DNA of 64,000 bases, from assembly GCF_014207955.1 (NCBI RefSeq), contig NZ_JACHLK010000025.1:1-64000 (forward strand). The letters are read 5' to 3'. The notes beneath the pieces are model-generated. The model was not told the DNA's origin. It searched no databases and saw only the letters and a list, made by a program, of their open reading frames with translations. This stretch comes from Acidovorax soli. Lineage in GTDB: Bacteria; Pseudomonadota; Gammaproteobacteria; Burkholderiales; Burkholderiaceae_C. The position numbers were made by a program, and so were the translations under genes. How positions within the stretch are numbered: the first letter of the stretch is position 1; each line of letters opens with the position of its first letter. This document shows positions 1-8,075 of the stretch, one piece after another.

Positions 1-332
1 CGAAGCAATGGCCCGTATGGAGCCCGCTCCCACCCCCTTCTGACCGTGCCGAGAAGCGCAGGGCCTGGGGTGAGCGCGTGCCGAAGGACACGCGCCTCGT
101 TGTCTAGCTTGCCGCAGCTGTCTGAGCGGAGTTCGAAGAACGCAGCGAGTTCTGCGGCACACCCCAGGACCGAGCATCGCAGGCTGCCCCCTCGCCCCCG
201 GGCGAGGGGGACACGGGCAGCGGGGTCGTCTTTTCTTGGCCTACCTTCTTTTGACGAAGCAAAAGAAGGTAGGTGCGCCGCCGGGCGCACATCCCGGCCT
301 CCGCCCTCAACACAGGCAGGACGCCACCATCA
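1..332 (+). repeat. Large structured dispersed repeat, copy A
   Basis: No gene is supported here. The stretch is a copy of a roughly 300 bp repeat that recurs at 36491-36783 (same orientation) and 36089-36400 (inverted). Shared blocks include the segment around 40-100, a hairpin at about 241-274 with 14 bp arms (CCTACCTTCTTTTG paired with CAAAAGAAGGTAGG), and a GTGCGCC/GGCGCAC hairpin at about 273-290. The copy probably continues left of the window. It ends just before the 3' end of the aldolase gene. Short ORFs across it are not considered genes. Confidence 0.8.
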
Positions 333-343
333 TCCCTAAACGA

Positions 344-1153
344 TCAATACGCTGCACTGACCTTGGCTGGCTCGCCAGCAGCAGCACCCGGCGCACCAAA
401 CTGCATCCTCAATTTCCGCGCTGCATTCACAAACATCAGCACATCCACGCCCACCGCCACAAACGTGCACCCCAGATCCAGGTACCGCTGCGCCAACACC
501 GGATCCGAGGTCAGCGTCCCCGCCGCCTTGCCACTGGCGATGATGGTCTTCATCGCGCCTTCGATGGCCGCCTGCACCTCCGGGTGGCCCGGGTTGCCGC
601 GGTGGCCCATCGAGGCGGCCAGGTCGGCCGGGCCGATGAAGACGCCGTGCACGCCCTCCACCGCGCAGATGGCAGGGAGGTTCTGCAGCGCGGTCACCGT
701 TTCGGCCTGCACCAGCAGGCAGACCTCGTCATCGGCCACGTTCAGGTAGTCGCTGCGTGCGCTCCACTGCGAGGCACGCCCCACGGCGCTGCCCACGCCG
801 CGTGTGCCGAGCGGCGGGTACTGCGTGGCCGCCACGAGGGCACGGGCCTGTTCGGCCGTGTCCACCATGGGCACGAGCAGGGTGCGGGCGCCGATGTCCA
901 GCATCTGCTTGATGAGGGCCGTGCTGCCCTCGACCACACGCACCACGGGCTGGGCGCCGTGGGCTGCCACCGACTGCAGTGCGGCCAGGGTGCTGCGCAC
1001 GTCGTTGGGGGCGTGCTCGCCGTCGACCAGCAGCCAGTCGTAGCCGCAGGTGGCGGCTGCTTCGGCCAGGTAGGGGTCGGCCATGGAAAGCCACAGGCCG
1101 ACCTGGGGGCGGCGTTCGGCGAGGGCGGTCTTGAAGGGGTTGTGAGCGGGCAT
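344..1153 (-). CDS. hpaI: HpaI/HpcH family class II aldolase
   Basis: Metal-dependent aldolase of 269 residues that splits a 2-keto-acid aldol to pyruvate and an aldehyde; family members act on 4-hydroxy-2-oxoheptanedioate or 2-keto-3-deoxy-glucarate (GarL). The family signature WLLVDGEHAPND lies at about residues 40-51 with the catalytic His, QAET near 148 and GPADLAASMG near 175. Length is normal. It is the last gene of a minus-strand operon, 12 bases after the semialdehyde dehydrogenase and downstream of a GarD-type dehydratase. The context therefore favours cleavage of 5-keto-4-deoxy-glucarate over aromatic catabolism. Exact substrate is inference. Confidence 0.88.
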   Translation of the reverse strand: MPAHNPFKTALAERRPQVGLWLSMADPYLAEAAATCGYDWLLVDGEHAPNDVRSTLAALQSVAAHGAQPVVRVVEGSTALIKQMLDIGARTLLVPMVDTAEQARALVAATQYPPLGTRGVGSAVGRASQWSARSDYLNVADDEVCLLVQAETVTALQNLPAICAVEGVHGVFIGPADLAASMGHRGNPGHPEVQAAIEGAMKTIIASGKAAGTLTSDPVLAQRYLDLGCTFVAVGVDVLMFVNAARKLRMQFGAPGAAAGEPAKVSAAY

Positions 1154-1165
1154 GGATAAGGGTTC

Positions 1166-2641
1166 TCAGTCGAGTTGGCCTTGGCAGAGGTACTTGGTGT
1201 GCAGGTAGTCGTCCAGGCCGTGGGTCGAGCCCTCGCGGCCGTAGCCCGACTCCTTGACGCCGCCGAAGGGCGCGGCCTCGGCCGCGATGGCGCCTTCGTT
1301 GATGCCCACGATGCCGGTCTCCAGCGCGTCGGCCACGCGCCAGATGCGGCGCAGGTCCTGGCTGTAGAAGTACGCGGCCAGGCCGAAGGGCGTGTCGTTG
1401 GCGGCGGCGATCACCTCGGCCTCGTCGGTGAAGCGCGTGAGCGGGGCCACGGGGCCGAAGGTCTCCTCGCAGGCGCAGGCCATGCTCGCGTCGGCGCCCA
1501 CGAGCACGGTGGGGGCATAGTAGGTGGGGCCTAGCTGCGGCAGGCGTTCGCCGCCCGTGAGCACACGTGCGCCACGGGCCACGGCGTCCTGCACGTGGCG
1601 CTCGATCTTCTCCACCGCACGGTCGTTGATCATGGGGCCGATCTGCGATGCCGGGTCGCTTGCGGGGCCGACCTGCAGGGCGGCCACGCGGGCGGCGAGC
1701 TTGCCTGCAAATGCGTCGTGAATGGATGTGTGTACGAACACCCGGTTCGGGCACACGCAGGTCTGGCCGCCGTTGCGGAACTTGGCGGCCATGAAGCCGT
1801 CCACGGCCGCGTCGAGGTCCGCGTCCTCGAACACGATGAAGGGTGCGTTGCCGCCCAGCTCCAGCGAGAGCTTCTTGAGCGTGTCGGCGCTGCGCCGCGC
1901 CAGGTGCTTGCCCACCGGGGTGGAGCCGGTGAAGGTGATCTTGCGCACGCGGGCGTCGTCGAGCCATACGTCCACCACCTCGGGCGTCTTCTCGCGCGAG
2001 GCGGTCACGATGTTGAGCACACCGGCGGGCACCCCGGCCTCGTGCGCCAGCAGCACCAGGGCCAGCGAGGTCAGCGGCGTGTCCTCGGCCGGCTTACAGA
2101 CCACGGTGCAGCCGGCGGCCAGGGCCGGGGCGATCTTGCGCGCGATCATCGCGGCCGGAAAATTCCACGGCGTGATCGCGGCCACCACGCCCACGGGTTC
2201 CTTCAGCGCGAACATGCGCCGGCCCGGCACGGGCGCGGGGATGAGTTCGCCGTTCATGCGCGTGGCCTCTTCGCCAAACCATTCGATGTAGCTGGCGGCA
2301 TAGGCCACCTCGCCCTTGCCTTCGGCCAGGGGCTTGCCCTGTTCACGGCTGATGAGCTTGCCCAGGTCGTCCTGGTGGGCCAGCACCAGGTCGTTCCAGC
2401 GTTTGATGGTCTGGGCGCGTTGCTTGGCGGACACCTTCTTCCAGGCAGGGAAGGCGGCATGCGCGGCATCGAGCGCGGCGCGTGCCTCGGCGGCGCCGCT
2501 GTCGGGCACCTCGGTGATGGTGGCGCCGGTGGCGGGGTCGGTCACGGCGAGCAGGGCGCCGGGGCCGGGCGTCCATTGGCCGGCGATGAAGTTGGCGCTG
2601 CGCAGCAGGTCGGGGCGGGTCAGGGTCAGGGTCAGGGGCAT
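1166..2641 (-). CDS. gabD: NAD(P)-dependent succinate-semialdehyde dehydrogenase family enzyme
   Basis: Aldehyde dehydrogenase of 491 residues, the usual GabD length. Visible family features are TPWNFPAAM near residue 160, the LELGGNAPFIVFEDAD segment carrying the general base Glu, and GGQTCVCPNR near 295-304 with the catalytic Cys. It oxidises succinate semialdehyde or related short semialdehydes to the acid. Being between a galactarate-type dehydratase and an HpaI aldolase, it may instead oxidise tartronate semialdehyde or 2,5-dioxopentanoate produced by this pathway. The gene is 32 bases downstream of the dehydratase gene and clearly cotranscribed. Confidence 0.88.
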   Translation of the reverse strand: MPLTLTLTRPDLLRSANFIAGQWTPGPGALLAVTDPATGATITEVPDSGAAEARAALDAAHAAFPAWKKVSAKQRAQTIKRWNDLVLAHQDDLGKLISREQGKPLAEGKGEVAYAASYIEWFGEEATRMNGELIPAPVPGRRMFALKEPVGVVAAITPWNFPAAMIARKIAPALAAGCTVVCKPAEDTPLTSLALVLLAHEAGVPAGVLNIVTASREKTPEVVDVWLDDARVRKITFTGSTPVGKHLARRSADTLKKLSLELGGNAPFIVFEDADLDAAVDGFMAAKFRNGGQTCVCPNRVFVHTSIHDAFAGKLAARVAALQVGPASDPASQIGPMINDRAVEKIERHVQDAVARGARVLTGGERLPQLGPTYYAPTVLVGADASMACACEETFGPVAPLTRFTDEAEVIAAANDTPFGLAAYFYSQDLRRIWRVADALETGIVGINEGAIAAEAAPFGGVKESGYGREGSTHGLDDYLHTKYLCQGQLD

Positions 2642-2673
2642 GGGGGGGCTGTCGGTGGATGGTCGGTGCGGGC

Positions 2674-4221
2674 TCAGCTCACGATGCCGAGGTGCCAGGG
2701 CACGAATTCATGGTCGCCCAGGCCCAGGGCCTCGCTCTTGGTGGCCTCGCCGCTGGCATGGCGCAGGATCTGCGCGAAGATGCGCTGGCCCATCTCCGGC
2801 ACGGAAACGCCTTCGTCGATGACCACGCCGCAGTTGATGTCCATGTCCTCTTCGAGCCGGGTGTACATGGGCGTGTTGCTCGCCAGCTTGATGGTGGGTG
2901 CCGGCTTGCTGCCGAACATGGAGCCGCGCCCGGTGGTGAAGCAGATCAGCTGCGCGCCGCTGGCGATCTGGCCGGTGCAGGCCACGGGGTCGTAGCCGGG
3001 CGAGTCCATGAACACGAAGCCGCTTTCGGTGATGGGCTCGGCGTATTCGTACACGGCCTTCAGGGGCGTGGTGCCGCCCTTCATGGCCGAGCCCAGCGAT
3101 TTCTCGAAGATATTGGCCAGCCCGCCGGCCTGGTTGCCATGGCCCACCACGCCGTTGAACTGGGCGTTCTGGCCCGCGGCATAGCGTTCCCACCAGGCCA
3201 GGCGGTCCAGCAGCTTCTGGCCGACGGCGGGGCTCACGGCGCGGCGTGTGAGCATGAACTCCACGCCATGGATCTCGGGCGTCTCCGACAGGATGGCCGT
3301 GCCGCCATGGCGCACCAGGAGGTCCATGGCCGCACCCAGCGCCGGGTTGGCGGTGATGCCCGAGAAACCGTCCGAGCCGCCGCATTCCAGCCCGATCTTG
3401 AGGTGGGCCGCGCTCACCGGCTGGCGCCGTGCGGCGTTCGCCTCGGGCAGCATGGCCTCAATGGCGGCGATGCCGGCCTCGATCGTGGCGCGCGTGCCGC
3501 CCACCTCCTGCATCACCAGGGTGCGCATCAGCCGGCCGGCCTTCAAGCCCTGCGAGTCCACCAGCGCATCGACCTGGTTGCGCTCGCAGCCCAGGCCCAC
3601 GATGAGCACGCCCGCCAGATTGGGGTGGCGCGCATAGCCGGCCAGGGTGCGGCGCAGCACGTCGAAATGCTCGCTGGGCGAGGACATGCCGCAGCCGCTG
3701 GTCTGCGCGAAGGCGGCCACGCCGTCCACGTGCGGAAAAGCGGCCAGCTTCTCGGGCGTGAAGTGCGCGGCAATGCGCTTGATGACGGTGGCCGAGCAGT
3801 TCACCGACGACAGGATGCCGATGAAGTTGCGCGTGCCCACGCTGCCATCGGCGCGCACGAAGCCCTGGAAGGTGGCGCGTTCGGCATCGGGCACCAGGTC
3901 CACCGGCCGCACGTCGGCACCGAAGGCCGGGTCGCGGTAGTAGTCCACGAGCTTGAGGTTGTGGCTGTGCACGTAGTCGCCGGGCTCCAGGTCGCGCGTG
4001 GCCACGCCGATCACGGTGTCGTACTTGCGCACCTGCTCGCCCTCGGCGATGCGGCGCGCGGCGATCTTGTGGCCGGCGGGCACCTGGGCGCGTGTGCGCA
4101 CGCCGAGTTCGGGGATAGCCTGGCCCAGGGCCAGCGCGGACTTGGCGACCAGCACGTTGTCGTTGGGGTGCAGGTGCAGCAGGGGGCTGGAGAGGAGGGC
4201 GGGAGCCTCGGGGGCATTCAT
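2674..4221 (-). CDS. garD: UxaA-family sugar-acid dehydratase (galactarate/altronate type)
   Basis: Protein of 515 residues with an N-terminal SAF-like domain (about 1-100) followed by the UxaA/GarD catalytic region. Diagnostic segments are GLGCERNQ, LECGGSDGFSGITANPA, NQAGGLANIFEKSLGS and TTGRG followed by a MDIN motif, which resembles GarD more than UxaA. GarD dehydrates meso-galactarate to 5-dehydro-4-deoxy-D-glucarate. The ATG at 4221 is preferred over one 51 bases upstream because AAGAAGG precedes it at good spacing and the family begins here. It follows the Bug-type binding-protein gene by 47 bases and leads into the dehydrogenase and aldolase genes. Confidence 0.85.
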   Translation of the reverse strand: MNAPEAPALLSSPLLHLHPNDNVLVAKSALALGQAIPELGVRTRAQVPAGHKIAARRIAEGEQVRKYDTVIGVATRDLEPGDYVHSHNLKLVDYYRDPAFGADVRPVDLVPDAERATFQGFVRADGSVGTRNFIGILSSVNCSATVIKRIAAHFTPEKLAAFPHVDGVAAFAQTSGCGMSSPSEHFDVLRRTLAGYARHPNLAGVLIVGLGCERNQVDALVDSQGLKAGRLMRTLVMQEVGGTRATIEAGIAAIEAMLPEANAARRQPVSAAHLKIGLECGGSDGFSGITANPALGAAMDLLVRHGGTAILSETPEIHGVEFMLTRRAVSPAVGQKLLDRLAWWERYAAGQNAQFNGVVGHGNQAGGLANIFEKSLGSAMKGGTTPLKAVYEYAEPITESGFVFMDSPGYDPVACTGQIASGAQLICFTTGRGSMFGSKPAPTIKLASNTPMYTRLEEDMDINCGVVIDEGVSVPEMGQRIFAQILRHASGEATKSEALGLGDHEFVPWHLGIVS

Positions 4222-4268
4222 CGGGGGCCTTCTTTGTGGTGGGGGACCGCTCGTGGCGGCCCAGGAAC

Positions 4269-5261
4269 TCAAGTGCGCATCAATTCACGCAGCTTGAGCT
4301 TGTCGATCAGCACGGTTTCCTTCTGGTAGACCGCGTTCACGTACTTCTCGTAGTCGGGGCCGTCCAGGTACAGGAGCGGCGCATCGAGCTTGTCGGCCAC
4401 GGCCTTGAACTCGGGGCTGGCCACGGCCTGGCGGAAGGCGTCGCGCAGCTTGGCGGCCACGGCCGGCTCCAGGCCCTTGGGGGCGCCGATGCCGTTGGGG
4501 GCATCCACCACCACGTTGTAGCCGGCTTCGCGCAGCGTGGGCGTGTCCTTGAAGCGGGCGGTGCGCTGCTCGCCCCAGGTGGCCAGCAGGCGCAGCTTGC
4601 CGGCCTCGACATGGGGCGCCCAGGAGCTGGAGTCGGCCAGCGCATCCACATGGCCGCCAAGCACGCCCTGCAGCGCCTCGGCACCGCCCTTGTAGGGCAC
4701 GTGGTTCAGCTGGATGCCCGCTGCAGCGGCGAACTCCTCCATGCCCACGTGGGTCGCGCCGCCCACACCGGCATGGGCATAGGTCACCTTGCCGGGGTTG
4801 GCCTTGGCATGGTCGACGAAGTCCTTCAAGGTCTTGAAGCGCGAGTCCGCCGGCACGGCAATGCCGAAGGTCTGGCCCGAGGTGCGCGCCAGGTAGGTGA
4901 AGTCCTTGCGCGGGTCGGCCTGCAAGGTGCCCAGCTGCGCAAAGCGCGTGACCGAGATGGGGATCTGGCCGATGGTGTAGCCGTCGGCCTTGGCCGAGGC
5001 CAGGGCCTTGGAGCCGATCATGCCCGAGGCACCCGCGCGGTTCTCCACCGCGATGGCCTGGCCCAGGATGCGCCCGGCCACGGTGCACAGCGTGCGCATC
5101 GACTGGTCGGCCGTGCCGCCCGCGGGCCAGGGGCAGATGAAGGTGATGGGGCGCTCGGGGTAGTTCTGCGCCAGCAGCGTGCCGGGCAGGGCGCTGAGCG
5201 CGGTGGCGCCGAGGGCGCCCAGGACGAGCTGGCGCCGTCCGCCGTGGGGGGTGTCGTGCAT
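4269..5261 (-). CDS. Bug-type (tripartite tricarboxylate transporter) substrate-binding protein
   Basis: Exported periplasmic binding protein of 330 residues, family TctC/Bug. The N-terminus has a twin-arginine-like signal (GRRQLVLGALGATALSAL) cleaved near a LAQ site, then YPERPITFICPWPAGGTADQ, the typical first strand and ligand loop of this family. It captures small carboxylates. No TctA/TctB membrane genes are nearby, which is common for Bug proteins in betaproteobacteria. The ATG at 5261 is preceded by GGAG and is preferred; an in-frame ATG at 5273 lacks such a site. As first gene of the sugar-acid operon it probably binds the aldarate. Confidence 0.85.
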   Translation of the reverse strand: MHDTPHGGRRQLVLGALGATALSALPGTLLAQNYPERPITFICPWPAGGTADQSMRTLCTVAGRILGQAIAVENRAGASGMIGSKALASAKADGYTIGQIPISVTRFAQLGTLQADPRKDFTYLARTSGQTFGIAVPADSRFKTLKDFVDHAKANPGKVTYAHAGVGGATHVGMEEFAAAAGIQLNHVPYKGGAEALQGVLGGHVDALADSSSWAPHVEAGKLRLLATWGEQRTARFKDTPTLREAGYNVVVDAPNGIGAPKGLEPAVAAKLRDAFRQAVASPEFKAVADKLDAPLLYLDGPDYEKYVNAVYQKETVLIDKLKLRELMRT

Positions 5262-5379
5262 GCGTGTCTCCATCGTTGTTGTATCGGAAGCCGCGATTGT
5301 TCAGAAGCACTGCATAACAATCCAATGAAAATACGGACTCTCTTCATAGCCCCAATGACATGAATCAGGAGAAACCCCG

Positions 5380-6336
5380 ATGACCCGCATCGACCGCGTC
5401 CTGCGTTCCAACCTCAAGCTGCGCCACCTGCAGATGCTGGTGGCGCTGGACCAGTTCCGCCACCTGGGGAGGGCGGCCGAGTTCCTGGCGGTCACGCAGC
5501 CGGCCGTCTCCAAGACCCTGGCCGAGATCGAGCGCATGTTCGGCCTGCCGCTGTTCGAGCGCTCCACGCGGGGCACCGAGCCCACGGCCGCCGGTGCCAG
5601 CGTGGTGCGCTTTGCGCGCTCGGTGCTGGCCGGCTACGACCGCACGCGTGCCGAGATCGCGGCCGAGGCCAGCGGCGCCAGCGGTCGCACCAGCGTGGGC
5701 GCCATGGTGGTGGCCACGCCCGTGCTGCTGGCCCAGGCGGTGGAGCGGCTCAAGGCGCGCTCCACCCACACCAGCGTGCTGGTGGAGGAGGGCGACCTTA
5801 CGCGCCTGCTGCCCAAGCTGCGCCTGGGCGAGCTCGACCTCTTCGTGGGCCGGCTCGAACCCGGCTACGCCTCGCCCGACCTGGAGACCGAGGCCCTGTA
5901 TGCCGAGCCCATGGCCGTGGTGGTGCAACCCGGCCACGTGCTCGCACGCAAGCGCAAGCCCCAGTGGGCCGACCTGGCCGCGCTGCCCTGCGTGATGCCG
6001 CCGCCCTGGGCCTCGCTGCGCGTCAAGCTCGACCAGATGTTCTTCGCGCACGACCTGCACCCGCCGGCCGACATCGTGGAGTCGGCCTCCTTTCTCACGC
6101 AGCTGTCCTTCATCCACCAGCGCGGTGCCGTGGCCTTCATGGCGCGCTCGGTGGCGCAGCACTTCGCGGCCCAGGGCCAGGTGGCCGTGCTGCCGCTGGC
6201 CGTGCCCATCGACCTGCCGCCCGTGGGCCTGATCACCCTGCGCGGCCAGCGGCCCACACCCAGCACCGAGCAACTGATCGACTGCCTGCGGGAGGTTGCG
6301 GCCGGCATGCGCAGAAAGCCGCGCACAAAGAGTTAG
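5380..6336 (+). CDS. LysR-family transcriptional regulator
   Basis: DNA-binding regulator of 318 residues. The winged helix-turn-helix is at about residues 15-75 (HLQMLVALDQFRHLGRAAEF, then TQPAVSKTLAEIE), followed by the two-lobed effector domain. It resembles the GbpR/PcaQ branch of LysR proteins. The start is supported by AGGAGA nine bases upstream. Divergent from the aldarate operon with 118 bases between starts, so it most likely controls that operon; its inducer would be the sugar acid or an intermediate. Its stop overlaps the convergent iclR gene by 4 bases. Confidence 0.9.
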   Translation: MTRIDRVLRSNLKLRHLQMLVALDQFRHLGRAAEFLAVTQPAVSKTLAEIERMFGLPLFERSTRGTEPTAAGASVVRFARSVLAGYDRTRAEIAAEASGASGRTSVGAMVVATPVLLAQAVERLKARSTHTSVLVEEGDLTRLLPKLRLGELDLFVGRLEPGYASPDLETEALYAEPMAVVVQPGHVLARKRKPQWADLAALPCVMPPPWASLRVKLDQMFFAHDLHPPADIVESASFLTQLSFIHQRGAVAFMARSVAQHFAAQGQVAVLPLAVPIDLPPVGLITLRGQRPTPSTEQLIDCLREVAAGMRRKPRTKS

Positions 6337-7097
6337 CCCCAGGTGCGGGCCAGGGCGGCCGCCGCAGCCTGCAGCCGGGGCAGCTTCTCCAGCGCCTGGG
6401 CCAACGTCATGCGCGCCGCCGGGGCCTGCAGCGCCACGGCGCAGCGGATGCTGTGGCCATCGGCACCGCGCACCGGCACGGCCACGCAGACCAGGCCTTC
6501 GACGAACTCCTCGGCGTCGACCGCGTAGTCGTCCTTGCGGATGCGCTTGAACTCCGCATCGAGCGCGGCGCGCGTGGTCAGCGTGGTGGCGGTGTGGCGG
6601 GTCAGGGCCAGGCCGTCGAGCAGCTTGTGGCGCTGGCCGGCGGCCATGTGCGCCAGCAGCAGCTTGCCGCTGGCCGAGCAGTGCACGGGCACGCGCGTGC
6701 CGGGGCGCAGGTTCATCTGCAGCGGAAAAGCCGACTCGATGCGGTCCAGGTACACCACCTCCGCACCGGACAGGGCGGTGAAGTTGCAGCTCTCACCCAC
6801 CTCGGCCACCAACTGGCGCAGCACGGCGTGGCGCACGCCCTGCTGGGTGCTGCCGGCCAGCGTGGCCTCGGCCAGGCGCAGCAGGCGGGGGGCGGGCGCA
6901 TAGCGCCGGCCGTCGGGCTCGCGTGCCAGCAGGCCGCCGGCTTCCAGCTGCACCAGCAGCCGGTGCACGCTGGGCTTGGGCCAGCCGCTGGCGGCCACGG
7001 CCTCGGCCAGGGTCAGCGGGCGCGCTTCGCGCACCAGCAGCTCCAGCAGGTCGAACAGGCGCAGGCCGGGGGAGGCGGGAGCGGTGGTTTCTGTCAT
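6333..7097 (-). CDS. IclR-family transcriptional regulator
   Basis: Protein of 254 residues with an N-terminal winged helix (about 10-70; WPKPSVHRLLVQLEAGGLL is the recognition region) and a C-terminal IclR effector domain containing VYLDRIES, CSASGKLLLAH and DAEEFVEGLVCVAVPV. Such proteins bind small aromatic, ketone or carboxylate effectors. It is divergent from the SDR/monooxygenase operon starting at 7196, and its likely role is control of that operon. A palindrome between the two genes is a plausible operator. Confidence 0.9.
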   Translation of the reverse strand: MTETTAPASPGLRLFDLLELLVREARPLTLAEAVAASGWPKPSVHRLLVQLEAGGLLAREPDGRRYAPAPRLLRLAEATLAGSTQQGVRHAVLRQLVAEVGESCNFTALSGAEVVYLDRIESAFPLQMNLRPGTRVPVHCSASGKLLLAHMAAGQRHKLLDGLALTRHTATTLTTRAALDAEFKRIRKDDYAVDAEEFVEGLVCVAVPVRGADGHSIRCAVALQAPAARMTLAQALEKLPRLQAAAAALARTWG

Positions 7098-7106
7098 GAA
7101 TCTCTG

Positions 7107-7121
7107 ATTTCGAGACGAAAT
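7107..7121. promoter_or_regulatory. Candidate IclR operator palindrome
   Basis: A perfect inverted repeat, ATTTCG-AGA-CGAAAT, lies 9 bases upstream of the iclR start codon and 75 bases upstream of the divergent SDR gene. Its size and position fit an IclR-type operator controlling both directions. Only the palindrome is seen; the binding role is inferred. Confidence 0.45.
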
Positions 7122-7195
7122 AAGAAAATATTCCGGGATTTATAAGGCCTGCCCTACAGTGGACGCAAGCCCTTTCCTGAAAGCCTTTGCTGTCC

Positions 7196-8050
7196 ATGGC
7201 CTCACCTTCCGCTCCCTTTCGCAATGCCGTCGTGACCGGCGCCTGTGGCGGCCTGGGCCAGGCCCTGGTGCGCGAGTTGCTGGCCCTGGGCGCACAGGTG
7301 GCCCTGGTGGGCCTGCAGCGCGATGTGCTCGACTCCCTGGCCGCCACGGCACCCGGCCGCTGTGCTGTGTACACGCCCGATGTGGCCGATGCCGATGCCA
7401 TGGCCCAGGTGGCGGCCGATTGGATGGCGCGCGCCGGCCTGCCCGACCTGGTGGTGGCCAATGCCGGCGTGGCGGGCGGCTTCGATACCGGCGAGGCCGG
7501 CGACCTGGCCGTGATGCGCCGCATGCTGGAGATCAACCTGCTCGGCCCGGCCACCACCTTCCAGCCCTTCGTGCGGGCGCTGCGTGCGCAGGCCCAGCAG
7601 GGGCCGCGCTGCGCCCTGGTGGGCGTGGCCAGCATTGCGGGCTGGCGCGGCATGCCCGGCAATGGCGCCTACTGCGCGAGCAAGGGCGGGCTCATCCGCT
7701 ACCTGGAGAGCCTGCGCGCCGAATGCCGGGGCACGCGCCTGTCCGTGCACACCGTGAGCCCGGGCTACCTGCGCACGGCGCTCACCGCGGGCAACCGTTT
7801 TGCCATGCCCGGCCTGATGGAGCCCGATGCCGCCGCGCGTGCGCTGCTGGCCGGTGTGGCACGCGGGCGCGAACACATCGTGCTGCCGCGCCATATCGGC
7901 TGGCTCTCGCGCCTGCTGGCCTGCCTGCCTGCGGCCACCTACGACCACCTGCTGCGCGGCCAGCCGCGCAAGCCGCGCGTGGGCGAAGCCGGTGCCACGG
8001 CCATCCCGGGCCTGCCGGGCACCACCCAGGCCCCTTCCGACCCCCGTTGA
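7196..8050 (+). CDS. Short-chain dehydrogenase/reductase
   Basis: Classical SDR of 284 residues. The Rossmann motif TGACGGLGQAL is at about residues 12-22, the NAG cofactor motif (VVANAGVAGG) near 87, the catalytic Ser in VGVASIAGW and the YCASK Tyr/Lys pair near 157-161. It oxidises or reduces an alcohol/ketone with NAD(P)H. The ATG at 7196 is chosen; an in-frame TTG lies 9 bases upstream. First gene of a five-gene plus-strand operon with a flavin monooxygenase, a BASS transporter, an epimerase and an exporter. Confidence 0.88.
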   Translation: MASPSAPFRNAVVTGACGGLGQALVRELLALGAQVALVGLQRDVLDSLAATAPGRCAVYTPDVADADAMAQVAADWMARAGLPDLVVANAGVAGGFDTGEAGDLAVMRRMLEINLLGPATTFQPFVRALRAQAQQGPRCALVGVASIAGWRGMPGNGAYCASKGGLIRYLESLRAECRGTRLSVHTVSPGYLRTALTAGNRFAMPGLMEPDAAARALLAGVARGREHIVLPRHIGWLSRLLACLPAATYDHLLRGQPRKPRVGEAGATAIPGLPGTTQAPSDPR

Positions 8051-8075
8051 ATCCCACCCGCGAGCACGCCCCCAG

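Noticed and set aside
46-749. Several overlapping short frames at the left edge
   Set aside because: They lie in the dispersed repeat or antisense to hpaI and have no ribosome binding site or recognisable domain.
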